NCBI GenBank assembly: GCA_913009655.1
Contig: CAJVWI010000013.1
Coordinates: 1 to 64,000 of the forward strand
DNA length: 64,000 nucleotides
Direction of reading: 5' to 3'
DNA from: an uncultured Cryomorphaceae bacterium
GTDB lineage: Bacteria; Bacteroidota; Bacteroidia; Flavobacteriales; Schleiferiaceae
The notes beneath the pieces were generated by a model, which worked only from the letters and a program-made list of their open reading frames with translations, made no database searches and had not been told where the DNA came from. Shown one piece after another: positions 35,620 to 44,750 of this stretch. How positions within the stretch are numbered: position 1 is the first letter of the stretch; every line of letters begins with the position of its first letter. The position numbers were made by a program, and so were the translations under genes.

Positions 35620-38364
35620 TCAAATCTCCAATGTATCTATAAAACAAATTTCTGGATTCAATATTTCTTCTACTAATGGTATTAAAACGAATGTTTCAAA
35701 ATCTTCTAACTCTTGAAAAGTTAGGCTATCGCTCTTTTGCCATTTAATATACGCTACTGGTTTAGACGGATGCCTCATACTTGATATTCCTGCTTTAAAT
35801 TTCATTGACGGGTTTCTTTTTTCTTGTTTACTAAGAAGCCACGCATATGTCATAAGCTGAAAGGCTTTTTCTTTTTTTTTCTTTGAATTCAAAAGGTCAC
35901 CCCATTCTTTAAAGTTTATCTGGTCGTTTTGAAAAGTTCCTGTTTTCAGATCTACAATGACCCAATAGTTTTCCCATTTTTCAACTCTATCAGCTTTGCC
36001 TCTGATTTTAATAGTATCCCCATTATTTAGTGTTAGATGGCTTTCTAAATATTCTTCTACTAAATGAACTTGCCAATTTTTTCCTTTATTATTTAAGTCT
36101 TGTATTCGTTTTGCTTCTTCCCTAGACCAATCATATGCAATTTTTTCAATCACTTTTTTTTCTAAATGAAATGGACCTGAGTCACTTTGAATTGGGAAGT
36201 GTCTTGAAATACTTAAGTTTAAAGAGTTTTCAATTTTTGATAAATTCCAATTATTATTAGACTTGTAGTATTCGTATAAATCTTGATGCAAATCATGCAA
36301 TATATTACCTCTAATATTTGCAGGCAATCGATCACTATGGGTTTCTTCTTCTTTTATTCCAAGGACATATTGTAAATAAAACTTATAAGGGTTTTTTATA
36401 TAAGTTGAACCCGATGATGGGCTCATTCCTTTTTCTTTAAGTCTTTTTAGTGTTCGTTCAATTATTAAAGGGTATTTATATATGCTTCTTTCGCCTTTTA
36501 TTGTCTTTGCATCAAGCTTTAATTCAAGATCAATGTCTTCCCATTTAATTCCTGAATAACGAGATAATTCGATTTCCATTTGTTGCAAAAACCTGCTTGC
36601 TTCGCTAGAGTTCAACCCGTCAGATCCAGTATTCACCAAAAAAAATACTTTTTTTGCTCTTTGAACAAGCCTATATGTATGGTAAGCAATAATTGCCTCT
36701 TGCTCTCTTAAAATAGGAATTTTATAAGCTTTACGAAGATCATTAGAAAGAAATGATGTACTACTTCTTCTGCCTGGCAAAATTCCTTCATTGCATGGGG
36801 CAAGAATTACAGTATCAAAATCAAGATTTCTAGTCTCTAATAGCCCCATAATTTGAAGGCCCCCAAAAGGTTCGCCATAAAAATTAACTGGACTTTCTTT
36901 TGAGAAATATCTAAATAATTGTCGTACAGTTCTAAATTTTAAATCCTCTCTTTTTGTCCAATTTATAAGCCTATCCAATGCTTGTATACATAGTTTGGCA
37001 GGCTCTATTTCCCATGCGGATGTAATTTTACCTGAATAATCAAATAATCTTTTTCTCAGGTTTTTTATATAATAGATATAATTGGGATATTCTTCCCATA
37101 AATCAGGATTTTCGCCAATTAGATTAACCGTATCACTTACCGACCAATAACCTTTTTTTGAATATCTAAGATTATGAATTTGTGATTCCATATTAAGTCC
37201 GTCGCTTGCATTCCTCATCGCACAGCATATAGGATCAGAAAAAGTCGCCTCTAATAATGGTAATGGATACTTGCCACTTATCTCTTTGGCTTCTTGAAGT
37301 TGAAGAAGAAGATCAATACTTGAGTAAGTGACAGTGGAGTTTAAAGCCATTCCCATAGTAACGTTAGCTTCCTGAATTTCAGGGGGTAGGGCTTGAAGAG
37401 TAGGAATTAATAATTCTTCATCAGCCAATATTACAGCACATTTATTAAAATTATTAGCTATGAGATGCTTATTATTAAGAATGCCGCCAATCACTTTAGC
37501 CAGAGCAATATTGCCATTGGCACGTATTATTGAAAATGAAATTTGTGATGTCAAAAAATTTGCCGGCGGGTTCACGATTTCTGAAACCATTTTCGCCGGT
37601 AAATTCTTTATGTTTTTACGCAAATAGTGTCCTGCTTCAGAACTTAAATTATTAATATAGTGAGCATCGATATCCCAAAAGGCAGTTGCACCATAATATT
37701 CATAGGCAGACTTAAATAGACTAATCTCAGGCGGTGTAAGAGCATTAAAACCGACAAAAACCAGATGGTCTATTTCCTTTTGGAGCATCCAGTAGTTAAA
37801 ATTTTCTTGAGTAGGCCCTTTTTTGCTTGGACTTGCTCGATTAAAAATATGTCCTGCAGATCCTAATTTTCTTTCATCTAATTTTTCATTGTAGAGACTA
37901 AATAAACCAGGTAATTGTCTCCATAAGACCAGACGACGATTCATAAGATCAGTAGGTTCATCTAGTCCCCATTGCTCTAGAGATTCAATTTCTTGCATCT
38001 CTTTAAATATTTTTTTGCTGTCGACTCCAAAACGGTGAATTTCATCAAAGTCTCTTAAAACGGCAGGGGCCCATTTAAGAAAATCGTCAAGGCTGTCAGA
38101 AAATCCTTCATTGAGCTTCTCGTAGGAGTCATATAAAATTATCAATTGGTCCATGCTATTTGCAACGCCAAGACCTGAAAGGTCTGCCATTACTTCTTCA
38201 ATTGTGAAAATCGCAGGAGAAAGAACAGGAGTTGTGATTTCTTCAAGAATAGCTTGTCTCAAAACCCTCTCAGCTCTTTTTGAAGGCACGATTATTCCAA
38301 CTCGATGGATTTCTGAGTATTGCTCTAACAGTGCAATTGATACTCGAGTTAAAAAAGCTGTCAT
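35620..38364 (-). CDS. AddB-like PD-(D/E)XK nuclease/inactivated helicase
   Basis: 914 residues. The N-terminal part (VGIIVPSKRAERVLRQAI) is a degenerate Rad3/UvrD-like domain that lacks a clear Walker A. Midway it has NLDFDTVILAPCNEGILPGRR, typical of AddB. The C-terminal nuclease motif is DRVEKWENYWVIVDLKTGTF. It should form the AddAB-type end-resection enzyme with the protein at 9459-12626. It is last in the yicC-gmk-nadD-addB unit, eight bases after nadD. Confidence 0.88.
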   Translation of the reverse strand: MTAFLTRVSIALLEQYSEIHRVGIIVPSKRAERVLRQAILEEITTPVLSPAIFTIEEVMADLSGLGVANSMDQLIILYDSYEKLNEGFSDSLDDFLKWAPAVLRDFDEIHRFGVDSKKIFKEMQEIESLEQWGLDEPTDLMNRRLVLWRQLPGLFSLYNEKLDERKLGSAGHIFNRASPSKKGPTQENFNYWMLQKEIDHLVFVGFNALTPPEISLFKSAYEYYGATAFWDIDAHYINNLSSEAGHYLRKNIKNLPAKMVSEIVNPPANFLTSQISFSIIRANGNIALAKVIGGILNNKHLIANNFNKCAVILADEELLIPTLQALPPEIQEANVTMGMALNSTVTYSSIDLLLQLQEAKEISGKYPLPLLEATFSDPICCAMRNASDGLNMESQIHNLRYSKKGYWSVSDTVNLIGENPDLWEEYPNYIYYIKNLRKRLFDYSGKITSAWEIEPAKLCIQALDRLINWTKREDLKFRTVRQLFRYFSKESPVNFYGEPFGGLQIMGLLETRNLDFDTVILAPCNEGILPGRRSSTSFLSNDLRKAYKIPILREQEAIIAYHTYRLVQRAKKVFFLVNTGSDGLNSSEASRFLQQMEIELSRYSGIKWEDIDLELKLDAKTIKGERSIYKYPLIIERTLKRLKEKGMSPSSGSTYIKNPYKFYLQYVLGIKEEETHSDRLPANIRGNILHDLHQDLYEYYKSNNNWNLSKIENSLNLSISRHFPIQSDSGPFHLEKKVIEKIAYDWSREEAKRIQDLNNKGKNWQVHLVEEYLESHLTLNNGDTIKIRGKADRVEKWENYWVIVDLKTGTFQNDQINFKEWGDLLNSKKKKEKAFQLMTYAWLLSKQEKRNPSMKFKAGISSMRHPSKPVAYIKWQKSDSLTFQELEDFETFVLIPLVEEILNPEICFIDTLEI

Positions 38365-38372
38365 ATGAAAAT

Positions 38373-38966
38373 TTATTGGGAACGATATAATTCTTGAGAT
38401 TCAATATACAATTTTACTTCTTTTGGAAGATCATTGATCTCGTTCACTTTATTTGATTCTTCTATAGATTTTCTAATATTACTACTACTATCATTAAGCA
38501 GAGGGGCTTGAATAAATTCTATTCTTTTATCAGTTAAAAATAACCGAGAACCATTAATTTGACTTGAACCTCTTGGGTACACTAAAATATTAGAAATCTC
38601 TAAAATTCTCTCAGGATTTTTCCAACTATCTAAATTTTCAAAATTGTCTGCTCCAATAATCAAGAAAAATTTATTTTCTGGATCTCTATTAATTAGAGCT
38701 TCCATAGTATTAACAGTATAGTTAGGGGTGGGTAATTCTAATTCAATTTTTTCAACCCGAAATTTTTTATACTGCTGAACAGCTAATTCTACCATTTTAA
38801 TTCTATTTTCGTTAGGAGCTAAAATAGAAGGGTCTTTTTGCGGATTTTGAGGAGTGACCACAAACCAAATCTCATCTAATTTTTTCCATTGTATCATGGA
38901 CTTGGCAATTTCTAGATGACTTTTGTGGATAGGGTTAAAGCTGCCAAAAAAAAGACCAATTTTCAT
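38373..38966 (-). CDS. nadD: Nicotinate-nucleotide adenylyltransferase
   Basis: 197 residues. MKIGLFFGSFNPIHKSHLEIA carries the (F/Y)xGxFxPxHxGH-type nucleotidyltransferase motif with KSH for GH, FLIIGADNFENLDSW follows, and NDSSSNIRKSI replaces the ISSTxIR motif. It adenylates nicotinate mononucleotide in NAD synthesis. It overlaps gmk by four bases. Confidence 0.94.
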   Translation of the reverse strand: MKIGLFFGSFNPIHKSHLEIAKSMIQWKKLDEIWFVVTPQNPQKDPSILAPNENRIKMVELAVQQYKKFRVEKIELELPTPNYTVNTMEALINRDPENKFFLIIGADNFENLDSWKNPERILEISNILVYPRGSSQINGSRLFLTDKRIEFIQAPLLNDSSSNIRKSIEESNKVNEINDLPKEVKLYIESQELYRSQ

Positions 38967-39523
38967 AGGCGTATAAATTTTGCTACAAGATCATGAATTT
39001 GCTTGAATGCAGTTTCTATTTGATCGTTAACGATTATATGGTCAAAATTTGGAGCGAAACTTATTTCTTCTTTTGCCTTCGCTAAACGATCATGAATCCT
39101 TTTCTCACTATCCGACCCTCTCTTTCTTAATCGATCTTCAAGTACCTCTAATGATGGAGGCATAATGAAAATAGATAAAGTATTAAGATTATATTTTTCT
39201 TTTAATCTAATTCCCCCATGAACATCTATGTCAAAAATCACAGTTTGGCCTTTGTCCCAATGTTTTTGAACATCAGATTTAAGAGATCCGTAAAAATTGT
39301 CTTGATACACTTCTTCCCATTCCAAAAAAGATTTAGATTTTATTTTTTCCTCAAAATTAATTACTGACAAAAAGTGATAGTCAACTCCATCTTTTTCTTT
39401 CAACCTTGGCTTTCTTGTCGTTGCAGAAATACTGAAAGACAATGTAGGGAATTCACCAAGCAATCGATGTACCAATGTTGTTTTACCTGACCCTGAAGGG
39501 GCAGCGAGGACTAGGAGTTTCAT
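38963..39523 (-). CDS. gmk: Guanylate kinase
   Basis: 186 residues. P-loop LAAPSGSGKTTLVHRLL, GMP-binding SISATTRKPRLKEKDGVDYHF, and IFDIDVHGGIRLKEKY in the usual order. It phosphorylates GMP to GDP. It overlaps both neighbours by four bases in the yicC-gmk-nadD order common in Bacteroidota. Confidence 0.96.
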   Translation of the reverse strand: MKLLVLAAPSGSGKTTLVHRLLGEFPTLSFSISATTRKPRLKEKDGVDYHFLSVINFEEKIKSKSFLEWEEVYQDNFYGSLKSDVQKHWDKGQTVIFDIDVHGGIRLKEKYNLNTLSIFIMPPSLEVLEDRLRKRGSDSEKRIHDRLAKAKEEISFAPNFDHIIVNDQIETAFKQIHDLVAKFIRL

Positions 39524-40362
39524 AAAATATTTAGTACCTGTTCTTTTATTTTTTCAAGGGCTTCTTTCATTTCAACAACAATTTTTTGCATACTGGCATG
39601 ATTGGATTTGCTTCCTAAGGTATTTATCTCTCTACCAATTTCTTGACTTATAAAACCTAATCTTCTACCATTACCATCTATTATGGATTGCCTAAAATGG
39701 TCGACATGAAACTTGAGGCGCACTTTCTCTTCATTAATATCCAGCTTTTCCAGGTAATAAATTAACTCTTGTTCAAATCTATTCTTATCGAATTGAAATT
39801 CTTCTAATCCACGAGTCAGCTTGATTTTTATTTTCTTTATCCGTTCTTCTTCGAATGGTTCAATAGAGGAAAGCCCCGATTCGATGGATGAAAGACTTTT
39901 TTCCAAGTCAGATTGCAACACAAGTCCTTCATTTACTCTAAAATCATCTAAAGAAACAATAGCATTATCGATTGCCATATCAACAGCTTCCCACTCTTTT
40001 TCTGTAATTTCCGAGTAATCATTTTGAACAGGAATTCTAAGGGCCATCATCAGCAAATCTGAGTGAGGTATTGGTTCAGGACTTACAGATTGAAGTTCGG
40101 ACATAACTGTTTTAAGCCAATTTAAGTTAACACCGGACTTTAGTTCATTAGTTATTTCACGATAAATATTAATATCAATTTTCCCACGTTGGAGCTTTTC
40201 TCCAATTCGTTTGCGCCATAATATTTCACGCTCTCTAAAATCATTAGGGCATCTAAATGAGAGATCTAAATTTTTACTATTTAGAGAACGAATTTCTACT
40301 TTGATTTGAGTTGATGAGCTTTTCGTTTGCCCCTTCCCAAAACCTGTCATGGATTTGATCAT
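39520..40362 (-). CDS. YicC-family endoribonuclease/stress-induced protein
   Basis: 280 residues from ATG 40362. MIKSMTGFGKGQ is the invariant family start, and the C-terminal half has RLGFISQEIGREINTLGSKS. A GTG at 40368 overlaps the promoter box and was rejected. YicC proteins are metal-dependent RNases. A TATCTTTG box ends five bases before the ATG, so the transcript of the whole yicC-gmk-nadD-addB unit would be leaderless. Confidence 0.93.
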   Translation of the reverse strand: MIKSMTGFGKGQTKSSSTQIKVEIRSLNSKNLDLSFRCPNDFREREILWRKRIGEKLQRGKIDINIYREITNELKSGVNLNWLKTVMSELQSVSPEPIPHSDLLMMALRIPVQNDYSEITEKEWEAVDMAIDNAIVSLDDFRVNEGLVLQSDLEKSLSSIESGLSSIEPFEEERIKKIKIKLTRGLEEFQFDKNRFEQELIYYLEKLDINEEKVRLKFHVDHFRQSIIDGNGRRLGFISQEIGREINTLGSKSNHASMQKIVVEMKEALEKIKEQVLNIL

Positions 40363-40367
40363 AGTCA

Positions 40368-40375
40368 CAAAGATA
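40368..40375 (-). promoter_or_regulatory. -7 box (TATCTTTG) 5 nt before yicC
   Basis: The minus strand reads TATCTTTG and then five bases to ATG 40362. It fixes the yicC start and predicts a leaderless mRNA. Confidence 0.6.
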
Positions 40376-40409
40376 AAACCTCATGAGAACTTACAGAATG
40401 CCTATTCCA

Positions 40410-41187
40410 ATTATATGATTCATATTTATTAAATCTTTGGCATTACAAGGAGATAAGTCCTTATTTAAACCAATTCACCCGGCTATTTGCTCCAGAATAT
40501 CCTCTGGTATCTTCCCTTTGGCGTAATAGTCTTTCAATGATCAAGCCCCATCTGTTTTAGTTAATTTTCTTTTTTTGGGATTATACCATTTTGATGCATG
40601 AGAGATTTTAGGATAGTTGTAATTTCCCTAGATGTAGCTGCAACGAATCACTTATCTATAGTTCACGGCCTCTAACGATGTGGGTTATGCCCCCTGATAA
40701 GTGTCATCCTATAATTACAACAAATTATATGACCAGATTTTATCTGAACGTCTAATAATTGGATATCCATCCCAGTTTTTTAGTGGTAAACTATATGGCC
40801 CTTCAAAGGGCAATTTCTTGTTCAAGCAAGTCCCAGGGTAAGCCTGATCTGATTCTCCCTGATTTTATATGAATTCTTGAATATCTTTCCTACTTCATGA
40901 AAATGCAAAAATCAAGTCTTTTTTGATTAGAGATTCTAATGCGGTTTGATAATTATTTTCTCTGTTAGACTGAAATAGCAGCCGTTCATCTCAGCCTAAT
41001 CCTAATTTAATCAGATCCTCTAAGATTGAATCTGTATTTTTTTACATCGTTTGTGATCAATGTCTTCAATACGTAAAATCATTTTACCACTGTAACTACT
41101 AACCTGTAACCAAGAGAGCAATGCTGTTGAGGCATTGCCAATATGCATATGGCCTGATGGAGAAGGGGCAAATCTTCCAATCATATT
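40410..41187 (-). pseudogene. gluQ: Decayed glutamyl-queuosine tRNA(Asp) synthetase (GluQRS)
   Basis: The minus-strand reading from ATG 41187 is [20 protein letters not shown] (class I HIGH-type site), then [14 protein letters not shown] one-base slip in the T-run at 41037-41043 breaks the frame. In the next frame it continues [15 protein letters not shown], a TGA where Trp is expected, then FQSNRENNYQTALESLIKK, YPGTC, IIRRSDKIWSYN, ISHASKWYNPKKRK and DYYAKGKIPEDILEQIAG, with many more stops. The order and motifs match GluQRS, the truncated GluRS paralogue that glutamylates queuosine in tRNA-Asp, over nearly its whole length. So the gene is full-length but dead, not a fragment. Confidence 0.85.
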
Positions 41188-41229
41188 GTCAAAATACCAC
41201 ATAGGTATTCAAGAAAGTAGAGCTTTAAG

Positions 41230-41237
41230 TACCTTCG
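41230..41237 (+). promoter_or_regulatory. -7 box (TACCTTCG) 4 nt before the Cys/Met PLP gene
   Basis: TACCTTCG is followed by TGTT and ATG 41242. The same eight bases and spacing precede trpS. Confidence 0.6.
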
Positions 41238-41241
41238 TGTT

Positions 41242-42399
41242 ATGGAATCAAAACATTTTGGAACTCGGGCTATTCACGGAGGTCAACACCCCGACCCATC
41301 AACAGGTGCAGTTATGCCACCAATTTATCAGACATCTACTTACGCCCAGAGCTCCCCAGGTGAGCATAAGGGATATGAGTATAGTAGAACTCAAAATCCA
41401 ACCCGAAGCGCTTTAGAGGCGTCGTTAGCGTCAATTGAGAATGGCACCCACGCTATGGGTTTTAGCAGTGGATTAGCTGCAGTTGATGCTTGTATGAAAC
41501 TACTTTCTCCTGGAGATGAGGTCATCTCTACAAATGATTTATACGGAGGCACTTATCGACAATTTGTTCATATTTATGAGAAGTATGGAATTAAATTTCA
41601 TTTTGTTCCTATGTCTGATGAATCTGTCATTGAATCAAAAGTTAACAGCAAGACAAAAATGATTTGGATAGAGAGTCCTACAAACCCAATGTTGAATGTT
41701 GTGGATATTGAAAAGGTCTCAAAAATCGCAAGAAGTGCAGAGGCTTTATTAGTCGTTGATAATACTTTTGCTACTCCATATCTTCAGCAGCCCATAAAGC
41801 TTGGCGCAGATATTGTTTTGCATTCTGGCACAAAATATATTGGAGGTCACAGTGATCTTGTTCTTGGAGCATTAATTGTTAATGATAAAGACTTAGCAGA
41901 CCGTTTATACTTTATTCAAAATTCCACGGGAGCAGTATGTGGACCAATGGATAGCTTTTTGGCCTTAAGAGGGATAAAAACACTACATATTAGAATGGAA
42001 AGGCATTGCAGTAATGCAAAGGAAATTGCACATTTTTTAAAATCACATCCAGTAGTCGGTCGAGTTGTGTATCCGGGATTTACAGATCATCCAGGCCACC
42101 TGGTCGCCAAAAAGCAAATGAGAGATTTTGGAGGAATGATATCATTTACAGTTAACAGTGATCGTGCTGAAGACGCAAGTAAAGTAGTTAGTTCAATGAA
42201 AATATTCACTTTAGCTGAGTCTCTTGGCGGAGTAGAATCTTTGTCAGGCCACCCTGCTTCAATGACTCACGCATCGATTCCAAAAGACCAGCGTGAAGCA
42301 AATGGTATCACAGATGGTTTAATTCGCTTAAGTGTTGGTATAGAAGACATTCGTGATTTGAAAGCTGATATAGAAGCAGCACTTTCATTACTTTTATAA
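41242..42399 (+). CDS. Cystathionine gamma-synthase/lyase-family PLP enzyme
   Basis: 385 residues. FGTRAIHGGQ at the start, YEYSRTQNPTR, NDLYGGTYRQF, WIESPTNPMLNVVDI, and the PLP lysine in LHSGTKYIGGHSDLVLG. SLGGVESLSGHPASMTHAS follows. This is the Cys/Met-metabolism PLP family; the pattern is closest to cystathionine gamma-synthase (MetB) or gamma-lyase, which sequence alone does not separate. It starts a likely three-gene unit with a Trk/Ktr regulator and a lipoprotein. Confidence 0.9.
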   Translation: MESKHFGTRAIHGGQHPDPSTGAVMPPIYQTSTYAQSSPGEHKGYEYSRTQNPTRSALEASLASIENGTHAMGFSSGLAAVDACMKLLSPGDEVISTNDLYGGTYRQFVHIYEKYGIKFHFVPMSDESVIESKVNSKTKMIWIESPTNPMLNVVDIEKVSKIARSAEALLVVDNTFATPYLQQPIKLGADIVLHSGTKYIGGHSDLVLGALIVNDKDLADRLYFIQNSTGAVCGPMDSFLALRGIKTLHIRMERHCSNAKEIAHFLKSHPVVGRVVYPGFTDHPGHLVAKKQMRDFGGMISFTVNSDRAEDASKVVSSMKIFTLAESLGGVESLSGHPASMTHASIPKDQREANGITDGLIRLSVGIEDIRDLKADIEAALSLLL

Positions 42400-42402
42400 A
42401 TT

Positions 42403-43074
42403 ATGGCAGAAAAATTTGCAGTTATTGGGCTAGGCCATTTTGGTCGAGCAATTTGCAAAAAACTTTCAGCAAAAGGGGCTGAGGTTATTGCGATTGATAT
42501 AGATGAAGATAGAGTTGACGAGATAAAAGATCATGTGTCTTATGCGGTTCAACTTGATTCAACAGACAAGCGTGCTCTTATATCGCAAAACATAGGTGAT
42601 ATGGATGCAGTTATTGTTTCTATTGGTCATAATTTTGAAGGCATGCTGCTAACTACAGTAAAGCTTCTAGAGATAGGTGTTAAGCGCTTAGTAGCTCGAA
42701 CTCAGGGAGACACTCAAAGAAAAATATTGGAAAAAATGGGGGTAACAGAAATCTTATCTCCGGAAGAAGAGGTCGGAATAAATGTGGCGGAGAGATTAAT
42801 GAATCCATCGATGCTCATGTGCATGCCTCTTCCAGATAATTATGAAATTGTAGAAATAACCGCTCCAAAATCTGTTGTTGGTAGAACCATAAAAGACTTG
42901 GGGTTATTGTCTAAATATCAGCTTAATCTAGTTACTGTAATTGAAAGTTCAGGGAACGTAGAGCTTCATATAAAGGGGGTTATCGAAGATGATGAAATAA
43001 TAAAAGAGAATTATGTCTTAGTTGTTTTTGGCTTGACTCATGATGTAGAACGATTTATAGATATTAATGGATAA
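42403..43074 (+). CDS. Potassium uptake regulator, TrkA/KtrA family
   Basis: 223 residues. The N-terminal RCK_N domain has the Rossmann loop GLGHFGRAICKKL and Asp in VIAIDIDEDRVDE. The C-terminal RCK_C begins near residue 140 (IVEITAPKSVVGRTIKDLGL). Two domains only is the KtrA form. It gates a KtrB-type channel in response to nucleotides; the membrane partner is not in the window. It lies three bases after the PLP enzyme and overlaps the lipoprotein gene by eight bases. Confidence 0.9.
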   Translation: MAEKFAVIGLGHFGRAICKKLSAKGAEVIAIDIDEDRVDEIKDHVSYAVQLDSTDKRALISQNIGDMDAVIVSIGHNFEGMLLTTVKLLEIGVKRLVARTQGDTQRKILEKMGVTEILSPEEEVGINVAERLMNPSMLMCMPLPDNYEIVEITAPKSVVGRTIKDLGLLSKYQLNLVTVIESSGNVELHIKGVIEDDEIIKENYVLVVFGLTHDVERFIDING

Positions 43075-43594
43075 CAAGGCAATTTTTAATATTTTATCCT
43101 TGGCGGTTCTTTTTGTCGTTGTGGGATGTAATGGGGATTCAAATAATAATGAATTGCCCCCTCGCGCTTCTGGACCATTTGAGCAGAGATTAATTGATGG
43201 ATGGAAAGTTTTTTCCGTCTCATTTGAAGGTGAAATGGATAATCCGTTTGACACAACAACGCAAGCTACATTTAAAGGTGAAGCTGATGCAGTTCAAGGA
43301 GAATTTACTTTTGAAGATCGTAATGATTCTGCTATCGTTGATTATCGCATTGACTTTTACTTAAATCTAATGTTGGGGTTAGCTCCAATAAATTATGTTA
43401 ATCAGGGAGAGGGGATTTGGGCGTTTGATTCATCTCTTCAGACCTTATGGTTCTATGACTTCCCTGATACATTAACATTTATCGTAGATTATGATGCAGA
43501 TACTTTGCAGTTATGGCATTCTAATGTTGTAATTAATGATCCTTCTTTAGGAGAAGATATACAGGCACGGCTTGATATCGAATTAAGAAAATAG
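43067..43594 (+). CDS. Hypothetical lipoprotein
   Basis: 175 residues. A lipoprotein signal ends in FVVVGC with Cys21. The mature part is acidic with beta-rich character, including WKVFSVSFEGEMDN, FKGEADAVQGEFTFED and a C-terminal DTLQLWHS. No family was recognised. It overlaps the KtrA-like gene by eight bases, so it is translated with it, and is followed by a strong terminator. Confidence 0.8.
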   Translation: MDNKAIFNILSLAVLFVVVGCNGDSNNNELPPRASGPFEQRLIDGWKVFSVSFEGEMDNPFDTTTQATFKGEADAVQGEFTFEDRNDSAIVDYRIDFYLNLMLGLAPINYVNQGEGIWAFDSSLQTLWFYDFPDTLTFIVDYDADTLQLWHSNVVINDPSLGEDIQARLDIELRK

Positions 43595-43609
43595 TTTTTT
43601 CATAAAAAA

Positions 43610-43630
43610 AGGGCTCCAAAATGGAGCCCT
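43610..43630. terminator. Bidirectional terminator
   Basis: AGGGCTCCA (43610-43618) pairs with TGGAGCCCT (43622-43630), with an A-run before and TTGATTTTTT after, between the lipoprotein and the proteorhodopsin genes that converge on it. Confidence 0.88.
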
Positions 43631-43654
43631 TTGATTTTTTTAAAAGGATTGTAA

Positions 43655-44404
43655 TTAGTCTTCTTTGCTAACAGCCAAAGCGTAAACAACAAGACCAAAA
43701 CCAATTTTGTTAATTGCATCAGCAATGTTGTAGAAAATATCTACTCCACCGTTGTATCCAACCATCTCAGCAACGTCCATTCCGAAAAGACCGCCTTCAG
43801 TTCCAAGGATGTATCCAATTGGATAAATAGCCCAACCAATAACAACAAACTTAGTAAGGTGTCCTACAGCTCTTTGAACTTTTCCACCAGCAGAAGCAGC
43901 TAATTCAGCAACTTCACCTTTCCAAACTAACCATACAATATAGAAGTATGCAGCACCTGAAAGAGCTCCGTAAATCCATGATGCAGAATCTCCAGCATAA
44001 AATGCTTCTCCGATATAACCGAGAACAAGCATAGCCACAGAAGCAACGAGTAATTTGTAAAGTAAGCCAATCTTAGCACCGGCTTTCTTAGTTAAAAGAT
44101 AGAATTCCACACACATCAACGGAACAGTCAATGTCCAGTCAATATATCTAAGCACTACAGGTGTTTCTCCCGTGCCCATGTAAAAATCACGCATGTAGTA
44201 ATAGTGTACTGCTGCGATACCAGTGATCAAAGCAGAAACTAAAAGAGATAACTTCCACTCGTCTGCTACGCGACCGCGTTCGAACAAGAAGAAAACAGAG
44301 GCAGCAAACATAGCCATATAACCTGTGAAGAATGTAAATCCAACATAGTCATCTGGAGCAAAAGTTGCTAGATCAGTTGATAAAAAAATGTCTAAAAAAC
44401 TCAT
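43655..44404 (-). CDS. Proteorhodopsin (light-driven proton pump)
   Basis: 249 residues, seven helices. Helix C reads RYIDWTLTVPLMCVE: Asp89, Thr93 and Glu100 are the proteorhodopsin DTE set (D97, T101, E108), which marks an outward proton pump. His67 corresponds to H75. Met97 occupies the tuning position L105, which favours green absorption. The retinal Schiff-base lysine is Lys233 in DAINKIGFG. No chloride or sodium pump signature (NTQ or NDQ) is present. The gene stands alone; retinal synthesis genes are not adjacent. It is GC-richer than its neighbours, probably from codon choice for high expression. Confidence 0.97.
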   Translation of the reverse strand: MSFLDIFLSTDLATFAPDDYVGFTFFTGYMAMFAASVFFLFERGRVADEWKLSLLVSALITGIAAVHYYYMRDFYMGTGETPVVLRYIDWTLTVPLMCVEFYLLTKKAGAKIGLLYKLLVASVAMLVLGYIGEAFYAGDSASWIYGALSGAAYFYIVWLVWKGEVAELAASAGGKVQRAVGHLTKFVVIGWAIYPIGYILGTEGGLFGMDVAEMVGYNGGVDIFYNIADAINKIGFGLVVYALAVSKED

Positions 44405-44492
44405 ATTATTTAAATTTAAATTTAGGTGAATGTATGCGATTAGTATGTCGTCACAACAAGTAGTCGCAGGTTTTGATTAATCTTTGTAAAAG

Positions 44493-44500
44493 TATATTCG
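44493..44500 (+). promoter_or_regulatory. Orphan promoter: TTTG-N17-TATATTCG
   Basis: TTTG near 44472-44475 and TATATTCG at 44493-44500 with 17 bases between give the best -33/-7 pair in the window. It points toward trpS but lies about 300 bases before it and no ORF follows directly. Confidence 0.45.
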
Positions 44501-44750
44501 AAATGTTTAATATCAAAATGTTAATTAGGCTTTGATTTACAGCACGTTAAGTTTTTTTCATAAGCCTGCTAGCAGGGGGTTTATCTAAAAAAGACGCATG
44601 TCTCTATGACGCTTTAAAAGGTTTTCAATTTAAATATTTCCCAAAAATTACAAATATTCTAGTGCCAGTATGACAAATAGCTAGTTGAAAATAAGGTACC
44701 AACACTTTTATATTTTCGAATATCATTACAATTTATAATCGTTTAAATAT

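Noticed and set aside
41020-41202. Small GluRS-like gene of 60 codons
   Set aside because: It is only the first in-frame piece of the broken GluQRS gene, which continues in the next frame to about 40410.
44406-44422. AT-only palindrome TTTAAATTTAAATTT as a binding site
   Set aside because: Low-complexity AT sequence before a start codon is expected in this genome; no further support.
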